Assembly (NCBI RefSeq): GCF_029961155.1
Contig: NZ_JASBRH010000024.1
Span: 1-64,000 of the forward strand
Reading direction: 5' to 3'
Origin: Pontibacterium granulatum
GTDB taxonomy: Bacteria; Pseudomonadota; Gammaproteobacteria; Pseudomonadales; Balneatricaceae
Length of the DNA stretch: 64,000 bases
The translations under genes and the position numbers were made by a program. Of the stretch, positions 27,203-36,838 are shown piece after piece. How positions within the stretch are numbered: position 1 is the stretch's first letter; every line of letters starts with the position of its first letter. Below the pieces are notes generated by a model. It had not been told where the DNA came from. It made no database searches and saw only the letters and a program-made list of their open reading frames with translations.

Positions 27203-29476
27203 ATGAGCATTGATAACACAAACCTAGCCACTGAACTCGATTTCGACACACCAGCGGCCAAACGTCTGCGCAAGTTCCGCGCCTTTAAAGACAAGTCGGC
27301 CTCTGTAGGTATCGCCTTCGGCGGTATCAGTGTCATCATCGCTATCCTGCTGATCTTCTTTTACCTGCTGTATGAAGTAGCTCCGCTGTTCCACTCTGCC
27401 GAGATTAAGCCTTGGCAGGTAAACGGTAAGGCTGCAGCACCCTACGAAGCACCAGGGCGCGGAAAAACCGTTTATTTAACCATGGAAGAGCAGGCTGAAA
27501 TCGGTCTGCGTGTCACGGATCAGGGAGAGATCATCTTCTTTGATACCCGCAGTGGCGACGTGTTGCAGCAGTCCAGCATCCCGGTTCCCGCCGGCGCTGA
27601 GATCACCAGCTTTGCCCTGGCATCCGATGCCAGCCACATCTTTGCGGCAGGCCTGAGCACCGGTGAAGTACTGGCGATCAAGCATAGCTACAAAGCGACC
27701 TACCCGAATGGCACGCGTGTTATTACCCCGTTCATCGAATACCCATTTGGTGAAGCGCCACTGGCGGTCACCGACAGTGCCATCACCGAGCTGGCGCTGA
27801 ACGGTGGCGAAGAGGCCTGGAGCATTATTGCCAAAACCGAGCAGGGACTTGCCGTAGCCAACCTGTCATTTGAAGAGAATTTCCTGACCGGCGAAGTGGA
27901 AACCAGCATCGACACTGAGATGCTGCCACAGCTGAACATGCCGGTTAAGAAGCTGCTGCTGATGCCGGATCGTCGCTGGTTGCTGATCTCCGGTAACAAC
28001 AATAAGCTGGCCGTGATGGATCTGGCGTCCGCCGACACCGAAACCACTCAGGTTCTGGAAGCCTCCTCCGGCAACATCACAAGCTTCCAGCTGCTGCTGG
28101 GCGGCAACTCCCTGATGGTTGCGGACGACAAGGGCAACATCAGCCAGTGGTTCCTGGTACGTGATGATAACAACGTATGGCGCCTGACCAAGATCCGCGA
28201 ATTTGAAAGCGGCTCCAAACCGGTTAACGCAATGTCCATGGAGCACCGCCGCAAGGGCTTCGCGACCGTAGACAGCGAAGGCACTCTGCGTCTGTACAAC
28301 TCCACTGCGAACCGCAACGTTCTGGTTGAGCAGGTTGCTCAGGGGCAAGCCGATTCTATCGCCCTGTCGCCACGTTCCAACGCGCTGTTGGTTGAGAAAG
28401 ACAACACGCTGGCGTTCTGGCTGATCAACAACGAGCACCCGGAAGTGTCCTGGGATGCCCTGTGGGGTAAGGTTTGGTACGAAGGTTACCAGGAGCCGGA
28501 ATTCACCTGGCAGTCCTCTGCGTCTACCAACGACTTTGAACCCAAATACAGCCTGATGCCACTGGCATTCGGCACCCTGAAAGCAGCCTTCTACGCTATG
28601 CTGCTGGCGACCCCGCTGGCGATCTGCGGTGCGATCTACACTGCGTACTTCATGGTGCCGGCGCTGCGCCGTAAGGTGAAGCCGTTCATCGAGTTGATGG
28701 AAGCGCTGCCAACAGTAATCCTGGGCTTCCTGGCAGGCCTCTGGCTGGCTCCATTCATGGAGACCAACCTGGCCGGTATCTTCGTCTGCCTGTTGCTAAT
28801 TCCGCTTGGTATCCTGGCGTTTGCATTCGCCTGGGCACGTGCACCTAAACACGTCCGTTACATGATCCCGGAAGGTTGGGACACCGTGATGCTGATCCCT
28901 GTTGTGATCCTGACCACCCTGTTGGGTCTGTGGATTGCGCCGGGCGTGGAAGCGGTACTGTTTGCTGGCGATATGCGTCAGTGGGTAACCGACGACCTGG
29001 GCATCGCCTATGACCAGCGTAACGCTCTGGTGGTGGGAATCGCGATGGGCTTTGCAGTAATCCCGACCATCTTCTCCATCACCGAGGATGCGATCTTCGC
29101 CGTACCTAAGCACCTGAGCTACGGTTCCCTGGCGCTGGGCGCAACCCCGTGGCAGACCCTGGTACGTGTGGTAATGCCAACGGCCAGCCCGGGTATCTTC
29201 TCTGCGGTGATGATCGGTATGGGCCGTGCGGTAGGTGAAACCATGATCGTACTGATGGCGACGGGTAACACCCCGATCATGGATATCAACATCTTCGAAG
29301 GTATGCGTACTCTGGCGGCGAATATCGCGGTCGAGATGCCGGAATCCGAGGTGGGCAGTACCCACTACCGTATTCTGTTCCTGGCAGCTTTCGTACTCTT
29401 CCTGTTTACCTTCATGGTGAACACCCTGGCAGAGACGATTCGTCAGCACCTTCGTAAGAAGTATGGCTCTCTGTAA
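27203..29476 (+). CDS. pstC: phosphate ABC transporter permease PstC, with large periplasmic domain
   Basis: This inner-membrane subunit of the phosphate importer has 757 residues, more than twice the E. coli length. Residues about 36-65 form the first helix; about 70-430 are a periplasmic insertion with repeated beta strands (for example LLISGNNNKLAVMDLASADTE) reminiscent of a WD40-like propeller; about 450-757 are the permease helices with the coupling loop KHLSYGSLALGATPWQTLVRVVMPTASPG. Long PstC forms are known in pseudomonads and relatives. The inserted domain's role is unknown. It probably shares the pstS promoter. Confidence 0.92.
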   Translation: MSIDNTNLATELDFDTPAAKRLRKFRAFKDKSASVGIAFGGISVIIAILLIFFYLLYEVAPLFHSAEIKPWQVNGKAAAPYEAPGRGKTVYLTMEEQAEIGLRVTDQGEIIFFDTRSGDVLQQSSIPVPAGAEITSFALASDASHIFAAGLSTGEVLAIKHSYKATYPNGTRVITPFIEYPFGEAPLAVTDSAITELALNGGEEAWSIIAKTEQGLAVANLSFEENFLTGEVETSIDTEMLPQLNMPVKKLLLMPDRRWLLISGNNNKLAVMDLASADTETTQVLEASSGNITSFQLLLGGNSLMVADDKGNISQWFLVRDDNNVWRLTKIREFESGSKPVNAMSMEHRRKGFATVDSEGTLRLYNSTANRNVLVEQVAQGQADSIALSPRSNALLVEKDNTLAFWLINNEHPEVSWDALWGKVWYEGYQEPEFTWQSSASTNDFEPKYSLMPLAFGTLKAAFYAMLLATPLAICGAIYTAYFMVPALRRKVKPFIELMEALPTVILGFLAGLWLAPFMETNLAGIFVCLLLIPLGILAFAFAWARAPKHVRYMIPEGWDTVMLIPVVILTTLLGLWIAPGVEAVLFAGDMRQWVTDDLGIAYDQRNALVVGIAMGFAVIPTIFSITEDAIFAVPKHLSYGSLALGATPWQTLVRVVMPTASPGIFSAVMIGMGRAVGETMIVLMATGNTPIMDINIFEGMRTLAANIAVEMPESEVGSTHYRILFLAAFVLFLFTFMVNTLAETIRQHLRKKYGSL

Positions 29477-29502
29477 CACGGCTTGATTGAGGAATAAAAC
29501 CG

Positions 29503-31191
29503 ATGCGAGTTTCATTAAAAGAATGGACCAAATCCGGCGAGCCGTGGGTATGGTTGAACGCTGGTGCCGTCGCGATCTGTATGATCATGGTTGTTGGCCT
29601 GCTGTCCCTGATTGCAGTGCGCGGTCTGGGTCACTTCTGGCCGGCGAATGTCTACCAGGCAGACCTGGTCGAAAACGGCAACACCATCCGTCTGGCGGGT
29701 GAGCTGGTCGACTCCGAAAATGTACCGGCCGCCCAGCTGCGCGACAGTGGTGTCGCGGTACCAGAAGGCGCTGAATTCATGCAGCGTGACCTGCTGAAGA
29801 TCGGCAACCGCGATGTAGGCGGCTCCGACTTCATCTGGGTGCTGGATGAGTTTCTGGAAAACCGTAGCCAGCCTGAGATGATGTTTGCGGCAGAACGTCG
29901 CGAATGGGGTAACTTCTACGGTTACCTGCGCAGCCTGAAGGAAAACGGTCAGGTTGTAGCAAGCTACGACGGCTACGAGAAAAACGCCGAGTACATGCAA
30001 CTCTGGAACCGCTTCCAGGAAAGCATCGATCGCGCGCTTGAGCTGCACGACGAGATTGTTGAGATCGAGAAACACGAGATCGGCGCAATCAACTACGAGC
30101 TGGAGCGTCTGCGTCTGAAAGAGCGTTCCCTGCAGCTGAAAGAAGTAACTGACCAGTCCCGCTACGCGGAGATCGATCAGCGTCGCAAAGAGCTGGATGC
30201 CGAGTACGAAGTCCTGCAGAAACAACTGCTGGACCTGTACACCCAGTTCAACCGCGACTCTTTCACCGCTGAAACAGCAGGCGGTAAAACCCTGGAGATT
30301 GGTGTGTCCAAAGTTGTACGTGCATTCCTGCCGAACAACATGAGCATCACCGAGAAGGTTGTACACTACTTCGCGAAGATCTGGGAATTCATGTCCGACG
30401 AACCGCGTGAAGCGAACACCGAAGGGGGTATCTTCCCGGCTATCTTCGGTACCGTGATGATGGTAATCCTGATGTCCGTGATGGTTACCCCGTTTGGCGT
30501 GGTTGCCGCAGTTTACCTGCGTGAATATGCCAAGCAGGGTTTTGTGACCCGTCTGATCCGTATCGCGGTAAACAACCTGGCAGGTGTACCTTCCATCGTA
30601 TACGGTGTATTTGGTCTGGGCTTCTTCGTTTACTTCCTGGGTGGTCACATCGATGACGCCTTCTTCCCGGAAGCTAAACCCGCGCCAACCTTCGGTACGC
30701 CTGGCCTGATGTGGGCATCCCTGACCCTGGCACTGCTGACCGTGCCGGTGGTTATCGTGGCGACCGAGGAAGGCCTGTCCCGTATCCCACGTGCAGTACG
30801 TGAAGGTTCCCTGGCACTGGGCGCAACCAAAGCGGAAACGCTGTGGAAGGTGGTACTGCCGATGGCATCCCCGGCAATGATGACCGGTGTAATCCTGGCG
30901 ATTGCCCGTGCTGCGGGTGAGGTCGCACCGCTGATGCTGGTCGGTGTCGTGAAGCTGGCGCCAAGCTTGCCGCTGGATGGCAACTACCCGTACCTGCACC
31001 TGGATCAGAAATTTATGCATCTGGGCTTCCACATCTACGACGTAGGTTTCCAAAGCCCGAACGTTGAAGCGGCCCGTCCGCTGGTATACGCAACCGCGCT
31101 GTTGCTGGTTATCGTAATCGCCCTGTTGAACATGTCTGCGATTGCAATTCGTAACCACCTGCGTGAAAAGTACAAAGCACTTGAAATGTAA
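29503..31191 (+). CDS. pstA: phosphate ABC transporter permease PstA, with coiled-coil insertion
   Basis: This is the second Pst permease, 562 residues against about 296 in E. coli. After the first helix (residues about 20-45) comes a periplasmic insertion of some 250 residues. It contains a charged heptad-rich segment (HDEIVEIEKHEIGAINYELE onward, about 185-250) likely to be a coiled coil. The C-terminal half holds the permease helices and the loop PRAVREGSLALGATKAETLWKVVLPMASP. Both PstC and PstA carry insertions, so they may interact outside the membrane. It lies 26 bases after pstC. Confidence 0.93.
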   Translation: MRVSLKEWTKSGEPWVWLNAGAVAICMIMVVGLLSLIAVRGLGHFWPANVYQADLVENGNTIRLAGELVDSENVPAAQLRDSGVAVPEGAEFMQRDLLKIGNRDVGGSDFIWVLDEFLENRSQPEMMFAAERREWGNFYGYLRSLKENGQVVASYDGYEKNAEYMQLWNRFQESIDRALELHDEIVEIEKHEIGAINYELERLRLKERSLQLKEVTDQSRYAEIDQRRKELDAEYEVLQKQLLDLYTQFNRDSFTAETAGGKTLEIGVSKVVRAFLPNNMSITEKVVHYFAKIWEFMSDEPREANTEGGIFPAIFGTVMMVILMSVMVTPFGVVAAVYLREYAKQGFVTRLIRIAVNNLAGVPSIVYGVFGLGFFVYFLGGHIDDAFFPEAKPAPTFGTPGLMWASLTLALLTVPVVIVATEEGLSRIPRAVREGSLALGATKAETLWKVVLPMASPAMMTGVILAIARAAGEVAPLMLVGVVKLAPSLPLDGNYPYLHLDQKFMHLGFHIYDVGFQSPNVEAARPLVYATALLLVIVIALLNMSAIAIRNHLREKYKALEM

Positions 31192-31228
31192 CGCTGGATA
31201 GCGGAATTTATTAGAAAGGTTTTAAGCC

Positions 31229-32062
31229 ATGACTAGCGAAGCAAAAACCCACGCCATTGATATTTCTGCCATGCAGCGAGATAACCGTATTCTGCGACTG
31301 GAAGACGAAACCTGCACACTGCAAGTGAAGGACCTGCGTCTTTCCTACGGTGAGAAGGAAGCCCTGCACGGTATCGACATGACGATCCCGAAGAACCGCG
31401 TAACGGCGTTCATCGGGCCATCCGGTTGCGGTAAGTCTACCCTGCTGCGTTGCTTCAACCGTATGAACGACCTGGTGGATAGCTGTAACATCACCGGCCA
31501 GATCCTGATGGACGACCAGAACATCTACGACCGCAGCGTCGACGTAGCCGAGCTGCGTCGCCGTGTCGGTATGGTGTTCCAGAAGCCAAACCCGTTCCCG
31601 AAATCGATTTACGAAAACGTTGCCTACGGTCTGCGTATCCAGGGCATCAAGAAAAAGCGTGTGATCGACGACACCGTAGAATGGGCTCTGCGCTCTGCGG
31701 CACTGTGGGATGAAGTGAAAGACCGTCTGCACGAAAGTGCACTGGGTATGTCCGGTGGTCAGCAGCAGCGTCTGGTTATTGCCCGTACCATCGCAGTAAA
31801 ACCTGAAGTACTGCTGCTGGACGAACCGGCATCCGCACTGGACCCGATCTCCACGCTGAAGATCGAAGAGCTGATCCACGAGCTGAAGAAAGACTTCACC
31901 ATCGTGATCGTAACCCACAACATGCAGCAGGCAGCACGTGTATCCGACTACACCGCCTTCATGTACATGGGTGACCTGATCGAGTTTGGTGTAACAGATA
32001 CACTGTTTACCAACCCGAGCAAGAAACAGACCGAAGACTACATCACCGGTCGTTACGGTTAA
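31229..32062 (+). CDS. pstB: phosphate ABC transporter ATP-binding protein PstB
   Basis: PstB is the ATPase of the Pst importer and, with PhoU and PhoR, part of phosphate signalling. The 277-residue protein shows Walker [20 protein letters not shown], the Q loop [19 protein letters not shown], signature [16 protein letters not shown], Walker [14 protein letters not shown] and the H loop [15 protein letters not shown]. These are textbook PstB sequences. It lies 37 bases after pstA and before phoU. Confidence 0.98.
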   Translation: MTSEAKTHAIDISAMQRDNRILRLEDETCTLQVKDLRLSYGEKEALHGIDMTIPKNRVTAFIGPSGCGKSTLLRCFNRMNDLVDSCNITGQILMDDQNIYDRSVDVAELRRRVGMVFQKPNPFPKSIYENVAYGLRIQGIKKKRVIDDTVEWALRSAALWDEVKDRLHESALGMSGGQQQRLVIARTIAVKPEVLLLDEPASALDPISTLKIEELIHELKKDFTIVIVTHNMQQAARVSDYTAFMYMGDLIEFGVTDTLFTNPSKKQTEDYITGRYG

Positions 32063-32146
32063 GGTCCAACGTGATATTCCTGGGGGATGGTCTATCATCC
32101 CCTATCGTCTATTACAGATTCACTCCTTATTACGGAGAGTTCAGAC

Positions 32147-32884
32147 GTGAATTTTGAAGATAATTACTCAACCCATATCTCTCAGCAGTTTAACGAAGAG
32201 TTGGAACAGATTCGTACTCAGCTGCTGACCATGGGTGGCATCGTTGAGCGCCAGGTTCACGATGCTGTTGAAGCATTGCTGAACGGCGATGCTGACCTGG
32301 CTGAAAAGTCTCGTCGTACCGACCAGCAGACCAATGAAATGGAGCTGATGATCGACGAGCAGTGCACCACAATCATCGCCCGCCGCCAGCCTGCTGCCAG
32401 CGACCTGCGCCTGATCACTGCGATTTCCAAGGCGACTTCTGACCTGGAGCGTATCGGTGACGAAGCGAGCCGCATCTGCCGCCACGCCATTGACCTGGCA
32501 GAAGATGGCAATTCCCAGCGCGGTTACCAGGAAGTCCGTCACATAGGTACGCTGGTACGCGACATGGTTAAAGATGTTCTGACCGCATTCGCGCGCAGCG
32601 ATACTGAGCTGGCATACCGTGTTGCTAAACAGGACAAAGCGGTTGACCAGGAGTACCGTACCGCGATGCGCTCCCTGATCACCTACATGATGGAAGATCC
32701 ACGTGCGATCTCCAGCAGCCTGAATGTGATCTGGGTCCTGCGTAGCCTGGAGCGTATCGGTGACCATGCCTGCAACATGGCGGAGCATCTGGTGTACCTG
32801 GTAAGTGGTACCGACGTACGTCACGCCTCCCTGAAAACCATGAAAGCAGCAGTGCAACAGGGCGACGACTCCCCTGCTGAATAA
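32147..32884 (+). CDS. phoU: phosphate signalling complex protein PhoU
   Basis: PhoU links Pst transporter state to PhoR and prevents Pho activation in high phosphate. From GTG 32147 (GGAGAG at 8 bases) it has 245 residues. It consists of two PhoU three-helix repeats, each with the acidic metal-binding pattern: ISKATSDLERIGDEASRIC and IWVLRSLERIGDHACNMAEH. The upstream frame to 32087 overlaps no conserved sequence. It is the last gene of the pstSCAB-phoU operon; a large hairpin follows. Confidence 0.97.
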   Translation: MNFEDNYSTHISQQFNEELEQIRTQLLTMGGIVERQVHDAVEALLNGDADLAEKSRRTDQQTNEMELMIDEQCTTIIARRQPAASDLRLITAISKATSDLERIGDEASRICRHAIDLAEDGNSQRGYQEVRHIGTLVRDMVKDVLTAFARSDTELAYRVAKQDKAVDQEYRTAMRSLITYMMEDPRAISSSLNVIWVLRSLERIGDHACNMAEHLVYLVSGTDVRHASLKTMKAAVQQGDDSPAE

Positions 32885-32895
32885 GCCCCTCTCCG

Positions 32896-32934
32896 ACGTG
32901 CGTTTACCTGGTTAAAGATCAAGTAAACGCACGT
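32896..32934. terminator. large hairpin after phoU
   Basis: Perfect 12-bp arms ACGTGCGTTTAC / GTAAACGCACGT enclose 15 bases, followed by TTTC. It could terminate the pst operon or act as a cruciform-type operator. The tail is short for a classic terminator. Confidence 0.55.
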
Positions 32935-32996
32935 TTCATGCCCTCTCCCACTTGTGGTAACGTTGCCCTAAAGCCCAGCTGACTTCGGGAATCAAC

Positions 32997-34514
32997 ATGC
33001 TGCGATACGTGGTTTACGCCGATCTTAACTGCCCTTTCTGCTACGCGCTGCAGGAGCAACTACACGCGCTGAATCTGCTGGACCAGGTCGACTGGCGGTT
33101 GATCGAACACGCCCCCGACACCAGCGTCTTCAACACCACCCCCGAAAGTCAGGCTGAACTGGCCAGCGAAGTTTTCACCGTGCGCAGCCGCGCCCCACAG
33201 GTACAGGTTGCCCTGCCGCCCGTGCGCAGTGACAGCCGCTTCGCCAACCTCTGTGTGATTGCCGCCCGTGACATCGACGCGGACAAGGCCCGCCAGCTGC
33301 TGGTCAACCTGTACCGCGCCCTCTGGATTGAAGGGAAGGACATCAGTTCCACCGCCGTGATCTACGACTGCATCGTGGCTGCCGGCCTGCCGGGTGAACT
33401 GTCTATCGAAGAACCGCACGAGCACTGTCTGCATAACTGGCAACACCAGTGGGAGCGCGGCAGCTACAACCTGCGTATCCCGGTGCTGACCAGCAGCGGC
33501 GAGGATGAAGTACGTACCCTGCGGGGTCTGCCAAGCCAGGAACATATCAGCGCCTTCTTCGGCGGTGAGCAGCCTGCCGGACCGATCGGCAGCTTCGACC
33601 AGTGCCACGGCCGCGACCGACAAACCATCGCTTTCTATGGCCACGACGGTGTGCAGTCGATCTGGAACGTGATCGCCGCTGTACGTGACAACTACAACAT
33701 CCTCCTGCCGGCCTCCGTACAGGAGCTGCGCAAGATGCTGAACCAGCCGGGCGAATCCCCGGATCTGATTCTGCTCAACAGCATCAACCATTTTCAGTCG
33801 ATGCTGGAAGACACCACCGAGCTCGTGCACCAGGCCGCCGAAAGCCACACCCCGGTCGCCCTGGTGGGTGATCCGCTCAGCGATACGGAAGAGATCAAGG
33901 TATACGAGACCGGCGCCGCCGACTATCTGATCAAGGACCGCGCCAACGGCATCCTCCAGGCCCGTATCCGCACCCTGCTGATGCTGAAGCGCAGCCACGA
34001 CCTGCTGGAGCGTGCCGCCCGTATCGACGGCCTGACCCAGATCTACAACCGACGCGAGTTCGAACGTAGTCTGGAAGTGGAGTGGTTACGCGGCCAGCGG
34101 TCCAAACAGCCGCTGAGCCTCATCATGCTCGATGTGGACCACTTTAAGGACTACAACGACCACTACGGCCACCTCACCGGTGACGGCTGTTTACAGCACG
34201 TGGCGACCGCCATTACCGAGAGCGTTCAACGCGCCCAGGATATGGTATGCCGCTTTGGCGGCGAAGAGTTTGTGGTGTTATTGCCGGAAACCAGTGCAGA
34301 GGGAGCCAAGGTGCTGGCGGAGAAGATCCGCAAAACGGTGGAAAACCTGACCATCGAGCACGCCCGCTCATCGGCGGGTCACCACGTTACCATCAGCCTG
34401 GGGCTCGCCAGCCTTAATCCGGCGGACAACAACAACCCACGCGCACTGATCCAGCTGGCCGACGAAGCCCTCTACCGCGCGAAACGCCACGGTCGCAACT
34501 GCGTCGCCGAATAA
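32997..34514 (+). CDS. DsbA/FrnE-like domain fused to pseudo-receiver and GGDEF (diguanylate cyclase)
   Basis: This 505-residue protein has three parts. Residues 1-190 resemble a DsbA-superfamily thioredoxin fold of the FrnE/2-hydroxychromene type, with CPFC (12-15) right after the first strand and a cis-Pro-like IPVL (161-164). Residues about 207-335 resemble a response-regulator receiver, but the phospho-acceptor position is Asn261 (PDLILLN), so it should not be phosphorylated; the Lys of the KD pair is kept. Residues about 340-505 are GGDEF with an intact GGEEF (421-425) and I-site RAQD (412-415). There is no signal peptide, so it acts in the cytoplasm. It follows phoU by 112 bases. I infer a thiol-sensing or partner-bound c-di-GMP synthase. 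Confidence 0.87.
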   Translation: MLRYVVYADLNCPFCYALQEQLHALNLLDQVDWRLIEHAPDTSVFNTTPESQAELASEVFTVRSRAPQVQVALPPVRSDSRFANLCVIAARDIDADKARQLLVNLYRALWIEGKDISSTAVIYDCIVAAGLPGELSIEEPHEHCLHNWQHQWERGSYNLRIPVLTSSGEDEVRTLRGLPSQEHISAFFGGEQPAGPIGSFDQCHGRDRQTIAFYGHDGVQSIWNVIAAVRDNYNILLPASVQELRKMLNQPGESPDLILLNSINHFQSMLEDTTELVHQAAESHTPVALVGDPLSDTEEIKVYETGAADYLIKDRANGILQARIRTLLMLKRSHDLLERAARIDGLTQIYNRREFERSLEVEWLRGQRSKQPLSLIMLDVDHFKDYNDHYGHLTGDGCLQHVATAITESVQRAQDMVCRFGGEEFVVLLPETSAEGAKVLAEKIRKTVENLTIEHARSSAGHHVTISLGLASLNPADNNNPRALIQLADEALYRAKRHGRNCVAE

Positions 34515-34544
34515 CTCAAAAGAGGTGATTGAATTCGGGACTCG

Positions 34545-35129
34545 TTAGTTCCGGATATAGTCTGCAAATGGCGGGAAACGTGCGATCAGGCCGTCCCGTC
34601 CCAGCTCCCGCATCAACGCCATATTGCGCTCCGGGATCTCATCGGGATCACCGTAGTTCATCAGCACACGGCTCATCATCCCCTCACGGATCAGATGGAA
34701 GGACGGGAACGGGGAACGGTTGGTCCAGTTGGTGATGTCATCCGCCTCGACACCGGCAAACTGGTAGTTGGGGTGGAAACTGGCCAGCTGAAAGACGCCG
34801 CCCAGCCCGGAACGGTCCAGCAATCCCTGCAGAATATCCAGCATATCCAGATACTGCTCAAAGTCCGGCAGGGCATTTGGCGTCACCAGCAACGTGGTGG
34901 CCAGTTCATCCTCCTCACTCGCCTGAATCCGATCCAGCTCCGCCAGAAAAGCCTGTATCACCGCTTCATCTTTGTCACCCATCTCAATGGCGTAATGGAT
35001 GGTCGCCTGTTTCACAACGGGGGCGGCAAACGGACAGAGGTTCATGCCAACCACCATCGCATCCACCCATGCTTGGGTGAGGGCTGCGGCATTCTCTGGA
35101 GAGTATTTGAGTGAGTGTGTGGTATTCAT
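34545..35129 (-). CDS. DUF1415 family protein
   Basis: This 194-residue cytosolic protein matches the DUF1415 family, common in proteobacteria and of unknown function. Family segments include WVDAMVVGMNLCPFAAPV, TTLLVTPNALPDFEQYLDML and FQLASFHPNYQFAGVEADD. The N-terminus is set at ATG 35129; the frame runs further upstream over the ubiC promoter region but without conservation. It is divergent from ubiC and convergent with the cyclase fusion. Confidence 0.88.
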   Translation of the reverse strand: MNTTHSLKYSPENAAALTQAWVDAMVVGMNLCPFAAPVVKQATIHYAIEMGDKDEAVIQAFLAELDRIQASEEDELATTLLVTPNALPDFEQYLDMLDILQGLLDRSGLGGVFQLASFHPNYQFAGVEADDITNWTNRSPFPSFHLIREGMMSRVLMNYGDPDEIPERNMALMRELGRDGLIARFPPFADYIRN

Positions 35130-35252
35130 AGCGGCGATGCTACCTGAAGGCCCCGAACAGGCAAAGGCCGGATCACCAGAGTGTTGACGTACAGCAGACT
35201 TTTGCGGTCCGGCGGTGATAACATACGCGCAGTTTTTGAAGGAAACAGACCC

Positions 35253-35792
35253 GTGCCCATTGCCCGCGCCCTCACCGAACCGAACTTCGACACCCGCTGG
35301 ACCTCCCTGCGCCGCCCTAGTGTCACCCAGACGCCGCACATCTGGCGCAATTGGTTGACCGATGCCGGCTCCCTCACCAAGCGTCTGGTGGCGCTGAGCG
35401 AAGGCGACTTCGAGGTTAAGGTGGTGCGTCAGGGCTGGCAGACTCCGACCCGCTCCGAAGCTAAGGCGCTGCGTATGGGCACCCGGGAAAAAGCACTGGT
35501 GCGCGAAGTCCAGCTGGTTGTTAAAGGCGAACCCCTGGTGTATGCCCGTACCATCATTCCGGCGACTACACTGACCGGACGGCAGCGAACCCTGAAGCTG
35601 CTGGGGAACCGCTCGCTGGGTTCCATGCTGTTCTCCGACCCCACCATGCGCCGCAGCCCATTGCAGTTCAGCCGCCTGCGCCTGCAGGACAAACGCACCG
35701 ATGTCTGGGCCCGCCGCTCACTGTTCTACCTGTCAGAGAAACCGCTGCTGGTGTGCGAGGTTTTTCTGCCGGCCCTGCAGCAGTTAAAATAA
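35253..35792 (+). CDS. ubiC: chorismate--pyruvate lyase
   Basis: UbiC removes pyruvate from chorismate to give 4-hydroxybenzoate, the first committed step of ubiquinone synthesis. From GTG 35253 (AAGGA at 9 bases) it has 179 residues, with WLTDAGSLTKRL (active-site Arg segment), REVQLVVKGEPLVYARTIIP and LGSMLFSDPTMRRSPLQFSRL as family blocks. It lies 27 bases before ubiA, with which it acts in sequence. Confidence 0.93.
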   Translation: MPIARALTEPNFDTRWTSLRRPSVTQTPHIWRNWLTDAGSLTKRLVALSEGDFEVKVVRQGWQTPTRSEAKALRMGTREKALVREVQLVVKGEPLVYARTIIPATTLTGRQRTLKLLGNRSLGSMLFSDPTMRRSPLQFSRLRLQDKRTDVWARRSLFYLSEKPLLVCEVFLPALQQLK

Positions 35793-35819
35793 CGGCATCG
35801 AGTTAGAGAAACAGTGAAG

Positions 35820-36707
35820 ATGCAGTCACAGGCCCATCAGACCCTTACCCTAAAAGAGAAGCTGACCGCGTACGTGCAACTGATGCGGATGGATAAGCCG
35901 ATCGGCACCTACCTGGTGATGTGGCCGGCGCTGTGGGCACTGTGGATCGCCGCAGAAGGTGTGCCGAATCTGAAACTGTTGTTTATCTTTATCGCGGGCG
36001 CATTCCTGACCCGTTCCGCCGGTTGTGCCATCAACGACTTTGCCGACCGCAAGGTAGATGGCCACGTTAAGCGCACCCAGCACAGACCGATCCCCAGCGG
36101 CCGCGTTTCACCCAAGGAAGCGGTACTGCTGTTTGCCGGTTTTATGATACTGGCCTTCGTACTGGTACTGTTCACCAACTGGCAGACCATCTTGCTGTCG
36201 TTTGGCGCCGTCGCCCTGACCGCCGTGTACCCCTTTATGAAGCGTTACACCCACCTGCCACAAATTGTGCTGGGTGCAGCGTTTGCCTGGGCGGTACCGA
36301 TGGCCTTCAGCGCCGTGACCGGCACCGTGCCTTGGTATGCCTGGCTGCTGTATGGCGCCACCCTGCTCTGGACTATAGCCTACGACACCCTTTACGCGAT
36401 GGTTGACCGTGACGACGACCTGAAGATCGGGGTGAAATCCACCGCTATCCTGTTTGGCAATGCCGATAAGCTGGTCGTTTCCATCCTCAAGATCCTCACC
36501 CTCACCCTGCTGGTCGGGCTGGGTCTGCATCTACAGCTGTCGGTCTGGTATTACTTGGGCCTGGTGGGCGCGGCGATCCTGTTCATCCGCCAACAGTACC
36601 AGGTGCGTAACCGCGAGCGTGAACTGTGTTTCAGCGCCTTCCTCAACAACCATTATGTGGGTTTGCTGGTCTTTGCCGGTATCCTGGCGCACTATCTGAG
36701 TACGTAA
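35820..36707 (+). CDS. ubiA: 4-hydroxybenzoate octaprenyltransferase
   Basis: UbiA prenylates 4-hydroxybenzoate at the inner membrane. The protein of about 295 residues has the two Asp-rich prenyl-diphosphate-binding motifs, [22 protein letters not shown] and [20 protein letters not shown], and about eight to nine membrane helices. ATG 35820 is used; the GTG six bases upstream is an equal alternative. It forms a ubiCA operon upstream of phoB, an order shared with Pseudomonas. Confidence 0.95.
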   Translation: MQSQAHQTLTLKEKLTAYVQLMRMDKPIGTYLVMWPALWALWIAAEGVPNLKLLFIFIAGAFLTRSAGCAINDFADRKVDGHVKRTQHRPIPSGRVSPKEAVLLFAGFMILAFVLVLFTNWQTILLSFGAVALTAVYPFMKRYTHLPQIVLGAAFAWAVPMAFSAVTGTVPWYAWLLYGATLLWTIAYDTLYAMVDRDDDLKIGVKSTAILFGNADKLVVSILKILTLTLLVGLGLHLQLSVWYYLGLVGAAILFIRQQYQVRNRERELCFSAFLNNHYVGLLVFAGILAHYLST

Positions 36708-36766
36708 CCCCTCTGATCTGACTGGATTTCCACCGAATGCGCACCTGCATTAAGGAAATGGCGTGC

Positions 36767-36803
36767 GCGTCATATTAGTGTAACAATATTGTCTTGTAAT
36801 AAT
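36767..36803 (+). promoter_or_regulatory. Pho box and promoter of phoBR
   Basis: Two 11-bp half sites, GCGTCATATTA and GTGTAACAATA (36767-36788), resemble the PhoB box, less well than the pstS site. A TAATAAT -10 element lies at 36797-36803. Autoregulation of phoBR by PhoB is expected from known systems. Confidence 0.65.
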
Positions 36804-36838
36804 GCCGTCTTTTATTAACCCCAAAAGAGGCAGACGTC

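Noticed and set aside
29515-31158. Minus-strand frame of 547 codons opposite pstA
   Set aside because: It mirrors pstA exactly, has no family features, and pstA is certain.
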